Assembly: GCA_019661845.1 (NCBI GenBank)
Contig: JAIFWL010000017.1
Location: 1 to 7,560 of the forward strand
DNA: 7,560 bases
Direction of reading: 5' to 3'
Source of the DNA: Candidatus Parcubacteria bacterium
GTDB taxonomy: Bacteria > Patescibacteriota > Minisyncoccia > Phycocordibacterales > Zambryskibacteraceae
Shown: one piece after another, positions 5,242 through 7,560 of the stretch
How the letters are laid out: the number at the start of each line of letters is the position of its first letter
Numbering within the stretch: position 1 is the first letter of the stretch
Notes under the pieces: generated by a model
Seen by the model: only the letters and a program-made list of their open reading frames with translations
Database searches by the model: none
What the model was told of the DNA's origin: nothing
Position numbers and translations under genes: made by a program

Positions 5242-5842
5242 AGATAAGAAAGGATTCACTCTTATAGAGATGCTCGTTACCTTAGGCATCATGGTCATGA
5301 TGCTTAGTGTTGTCATCTTGGGCCAGAGGAACTATACCGAAGTGGCCGCTCTTACCAACCTTGCTGATGAGATTGGTCTTAACCTCTCGCAAGCACAGGC
5401 ATACGGCATTGCCGTTAAGGAGCGTACTACTGGGTCAAACGACTTCTCCTCCGGTTATGGACTCGACTTCACTCTTACTGAATCTAATAAGATTTACGTA
5501 AGCTTCATCGACAGGAATGCTAGCCGGTACTACGACGGAGACCAGTCTTGCCCTACTGGAGCAAGTTCAGAATGTTTAGAGAAGATTAGCATTCTTCGTG
5601 GTAACTACATTGATTCATTCTGTATCATTAAGAATGTTGGAGCAGATGAGTGTGGCACAGTGGGGAAGGCGGAGATCACTTTCGCAAGACCTGATCCGAC
5701 AGCCCGATTCTACTTCTTCAACACCTCTGCCGTTCCGTATAATCCAGCTGGTACAAAAGGGCTTAAGATAAATCTCAAGAGCCCAAGCGGCCTTACGAAG
5801 TCAGTGACAGTGTACTCAACGGGGCAAATATCTATCCAATAA
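5225..5842 (+). CDS. minor pilin, GspH/FimT-like
   Basis: 205 residues. The leader MFYLFKDKKG ends in a Lys-Lys-Gly cleavage site before FTLIEMLVTLGIMVMML, with mature Glu5 at residue 15. The helix continues into ALTNLADEIGLNLSQAQAYGIAVKE (42-66), where early GspH/FimT proteins carry the 'L...i...l..Aqa.Ai' segment; a beta-rich C-terminal domain follows. Four cysteines (109, 117, 133, 143). The ATG overlaps the end of pilD by 17 nt, so translation is probably coupled. The expected role is in the priming or tip complex that starts pilus assembly. The exact subclass (FimT, FimU or GspH) cannot be fixed by eye. Confidence 0.88.
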   Translation: MFYLFKDKKGFTLIEMLVTLGIMVMMLSVVILGQRNYTEVAALTNLADEIGLNLSQAQAYGIAVKERTTGSNDFSSGYGLDFTLTESNKIYVSFIDRNASRYYDGDQSCPTGASSECLEKISILRGNYIDSFCIIKNVGADECGTVGKAEITFARPDPTARFYFFNTSAVPYNPAGTKGLKINLKSPSGLTKSVTVYSTGQISIQ

Positions 5843-5843
5843 A

Positions 5844-6374
5844 ATGTTTAAGAAGAAAGGCTTCACTCTCATAGAACTCATGACCGCGGTATCTATATTC
5901 GCGATCATTATGGTTATCAGTATGGGTTCAATCGTAGGTATCTTCGATGCTAATAGGAAGTCGCGCTCGCTTAAGACCGTGATGAGTAACTTGAACCTCG
6001 CTGTGGAGAGTCTTTCTAAAGAAGTGCGTTTCGGTACAAAGTACCATTGTGGCGGAGGTGACGTAACTCTACCTGTAAACTGCGCTTCAGGTGATACCTC
6101 TCTTAGCTTCCTCGCGAGCGATGGATCTCAGATTACGTATCGCTTAAATGCCGGTGCTCTAGAGAAGCAGGTTGGGACCTCAGGAATCTTCGTCCCTGTT
6201 ACTGCACCGGAACTGGTGATAGATGATATGGGCTTCTACGTATTAGGAGCAGGGAATACTAATACTCTTCAGCCCAAGGTAACCATTCGTATTAAGGGTC
6301 ACTCTGGAGCAGGGAAGAGTCGAACGGACTTTACTTTGCAGACACTGGTCTCACAACGCATACTTGATATATGA
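5844..6374 (+). CDS. minor pilin, GspJ/PilW-like
   Basis: 176 residues. Leader MFKKKG, then FTLIELMTAVSIFAIIMV; cleavage after Gly6 and mature Glu5 at residue 11. The stretch LNLAVESLSKEVRFG (50-64) matches the helix end typical of PilW/GspJ proteins ('l...le.lsreiR.a'). The C-terminus TDFTLQTLVSQRILDI (161-176) is a common ending in this class. Only two cysteines (69, 80), close together. It starts 1 nt after the previous stop with no ribosome site, and its TGA overlaps the next ATG (ATGA), both signs of coupled translation. It probably works with the neighbouring minor pilins in the initiation complex. Confidence 0.88.
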   Translation: MFKKKGFTLIELMTAVSIFAIIMVISMGSIVGIFDANRKSRSLKTVMSNLNLAVESLSKEVRFGTKYHCGGGDVTLPVNCASGDTSLSFLASDGSQITYRLNAGALEKQVGTSGIFVPVTAPELVIDDMGFYVLGAGNTNTLQPKVTIRIKGHSGAGKSRTDFTLQTLVSQRILDI

Positions 6375-6886
6375 GAAGTAAAAAAGGATTCACTGTTATA
6401 GAAAGTTTGGTGGCTATCGCTATTTTAGTGGCAGCTATTACCGGTGCTATGGCTGCAGTACAGTCTGGACTTTCTTCATACACCTTTTCTAAAGATCAGA
6501 TTATCGCCTTCTACCTTGCACAGGAAGGATTCGAACAAATTCGTAATATCCGTGATGAGAATCATCTCTCAAGTAGGAACTGGCTCTACGGAGTCTCAGT
6601 AAGTTCGAGTGATCCGTGTTACTTCGGCAATGCTTGCACGGCCGACGGCGTGACGGTAACTCTCGCTAGATGCTCTGCTATAGGAAGTTGTCCGGTGCTT
6701 CGCCAGGATCCTACTACGGGATTCTATGGGTTGAATGGCGCTTGGCCTGTAACTAAGTTTAGAAGAGAGATAATACTTACCTCTATTAACGACCATGAGG
6801 TCGCGGTGACGGTGACCGTGGACTGGGCTAAGGGGACAGTAAGTAGACAATTTAAGGCGAGAGAGAATCTCTTCAACTGGCAATAA
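6371..6886 (+). CDS. minor pilin, GspI/PilV-like
   Basis: 171 residues. Leader MRSKKG, then FTVIESLVAIAILVAAITG; cleavage after Gly6 and mature Glu5 at residue 11. The segment AFYLAQEGFEQIRNIRDEN (46-64) is the strong marker: PilV/GspI proteins carry a similar 'A..LAqegiE.iR..R' helix after the membrane part. Four cysteines (83, 89, 101, 107) sit in the globular domain. The gene overlaps the preceding stop by 4 nt and ends 1 nt before the next ATG. In the usual fim/pil minor pilin order PilV comes before PilW; here the V-like gene follows the W/J-like one. Confidence 0.88.
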   Translation: MRSKKGFTVIESLVAIAILVAAITGAMAAVQSGLSSYTFSKDQIIAFYLAQEGFEQIRNIRDENHLSSRNWLYGVSVSSSDPCYFGNACTADGVTVTLARCSAIGSCPVLRQDPTTGFYGLNGAWPVTKFRREIILTSINDHEVAVTVTVDWAKGTVSRQFKARENLFNWQ

Positions 6887-6887
6887 T

Positions 6888-7376
6888 ATGGAAAAGTCAC
6901 AATCAACAATTAACAATTTACAAAGAAACAGGGGTATTACTATATTTATCGCTATGGTTATTACTGGTACTCTCTTACTCATAGCTACGAGTTTGGTAAA
7001 CCTTGCTCTCAAGCAGTCGGCCATCTCTACTTCTGGAAGAGATTCGCAACTCGCTTTCTATGCTGCGGACTCTGGGCTCGAATGCGCACTCTACTGGGAT
7101 ATACAGAATCCTGTTGGACAGAGTGCCTTCGCTACTTCAACCGGTACTACTATCAATTGTAATAAGGATGCGACTAACTCTCTTAACCAGTGGGTGGTGG
7201 GCGGTACTAGTGTGAGCACTATAAATAAAATCACTTTCCTGCCTGACCAATACTGCGCCATAGTTACAGTTACTAAGAACAATGATGGTACTACCAAGAT
7301 AGAATCCTTCGGGTACAATACTTGCGATACTGCTAACCCGCGACGTGTAGAGCGAGCTGTAAGGGCGAGTTATTAA
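6888..7376 (+). CDS. PilX/GspK-like minor pilin
   Basis: 162 residues. A long leader of 16 residues ends in RNRG, then ITIFIAMVITGTLLLIATS. Mature position 5 is Ile rather than Glu, as in PilX and GspK, whose lack of Glu5 fits a place at the pilus tip. AFYAADSGLECALYWD (56-71) corresponds to the PilX signature 'AF.aAeaGle'. Four cysteines (66, 91, 123, 146), and a basic C-terminus RRVERAVRASY (152-162). The leader codons include the A+T-rich repeat ACAATTTACAA (6913-6923), which seems to have lengthened it. The start follows the previous stop by 1 nt and no other ATG precedes the cleavage site. It is probably the last gene of the pilus unit. Confidence 0.87.
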   Translation: MEKSQSTINNLQRNRGITIFIAMVITGTLLLIATSLVNLALKQSAISTSGRDSQLAFYAADSGLECALYWDIQNPVGQSAFATSTGTTINCNKDATNSLNQWVVGGTSVSTINKITFLPDQYCAIVTVTKNNDGTTKIESFGYNTCDTANPRRVERAVRASY

Positions 7377-7392
7377 GTTAAACCCCACCCAA

Positions 7393-7414
7393 CCCTCCCC
7401 TTAGCAGGGGAGGG
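7393..7414. repeat. CCCTCCCCT hairpin between the pilus unit and the DUF559 gene
   Basis: CCCTCCCCT (7393-7401) and AGGGGAGGG (7406-7414) form a perfect 9-bp stem with a TAGC loop, preceded by the C-rich AACCCCACCCAA. There is no T-run, so it is not a standard intrinsic terminator, though it could still protect the 3' end of the pilus mRNA. The right arm holds GGGGAGGG, which is also the ribosome site of the gene starting at 7422, so folding would hide it. The composition is unlike the rest of the window and suggests a dispersed palindromic repeat. Confidence 0.6.
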
Positions 7415-7421
7415 CATAATA

Positions 7422-7560
7422 ATGAAAAGATTTAATAATCTTCCACAGTTTAAGGAGCGGAGACAAGAATTGCGGAAGAACTCGACAAGTGAGGAAGACG
7501 AACTTTGGCAACAGTTGAAATATAAAAGATCAGGGTTTAAATTCAAACGGCAGCATTCTA
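7422..7560 (+). CDS. DUF559 domain protein, 5' part only
   Basis: 46 full codons are visible before the window ends. RRQELRKNSTSEEDELWQ (13-30) followed by LKYKRSGFKFKRQHS (32-46) matches the N-terminal half of DUF559 proteins ('LR.n.T.aE..LW..Lr....gfkFrRQ.p'), small proteins with a Vsr-like PD-(D/E)XK nuclease fold. The catalytic Asp and following residues would lie beyond the edge, so activity cannot be judged. GGGGAGGG at 7407-7414 gives a good ribosome site with 7-nt spacing and supports the ATG. The function of this family in cells is not established; it is probably not part of the pilus unit. Confidence 0.85.
   Translation, partial: MKRFNNLPQFKERRQELRKNSTSEEDELWQQLKYKRSGFKFKRQHS

Noticed and set aside
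5307..5501. Alternative forward frame inside the GspH-like gene, and similar frames at 7003-7215
   Set aside because: They overlap fully with pilin-like genes that have clear cleavage sites; no frameshift is needed.
6596..7388. Antisense frames opposite the PilV-like and PilX-like genes
   Set aside because: Shadows of coding sequence without start signals or domains.

Overview
The window is one long plus-strand run of type IV pilus (T4P) genes. Moderate G+C, very short genes, tight packing with 1-11 nt gaps or small overlaps, poor Shine-Dalgarno sites, tandem four-cysteine pilins with an [12 protein letters not shown] C-terminal signature, and a DUF559 gene next to a CCCTCCCC hairpin together suggest a Candidate Phyla Radiation bacterium (Patescibacteria, probably a Parcubacteria-type lineage). 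This taxonomic call is inference from gene style; there is no marker gene in the window.

Layout: (1) 15-2317: pilT (retraction ATPase) and pilC (inner-membrane platform), 5 nt apart. (2) 2318-3455: a non-pilus interlude with a possible 33-residue membrane peptide, a well-formed promoter, a GIY-YIG-like small protein and a single-TM protein resembling DUF6680. A perfect 13-bp direct repeat, one copy being the last codons and stop of pilC, sits at both edges, so the block looks inserted. (3) 3456-4468: a promoter region with a perfect DnaA-box 9-mer, then two tandem paralogous prepilins. (4) 4487-5241: pilD (prepilin peptidase), whose start codon lies inside a perfect 16-bp hairpin that resembles an intrinsic terminator. 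pilD also carries a second perfect 16-bp hairpin and an adjoining 14-bp tandem duplication inside its coding sequence. (5) 5225-7376: four minor pilin-like genes in a coupled string: GspH/FimT-like, GspJ/PilW-like, GspI/PilV-like and PilX/GspK-like. (6) 7393-7560: a CCCTCCCCT hairpin followed by the 5' end of a DUF559 (Vsr-like nuclease fold) gene cut off by the window edge.

How they work together: PilD would cleave and methylate the two pilins and the minor pilins. PilC would anchor the assembly machine in the membrane and PilT would power retraction; the extension ATPase PilB is not in view and may lie upstream. The minor pilins would form the priming or tip complex. Such pili in episymbiotic Patescibacteria are thought to serve host attachment, twitching or DNA uptake, but the sequence alone does not tell which.

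The core system is known. The items most worth a second look are the repeat-bounded insert after pilC, the terminator-like hairpin over the pilD start, and the hairpin/repeat cluster inside pilD.
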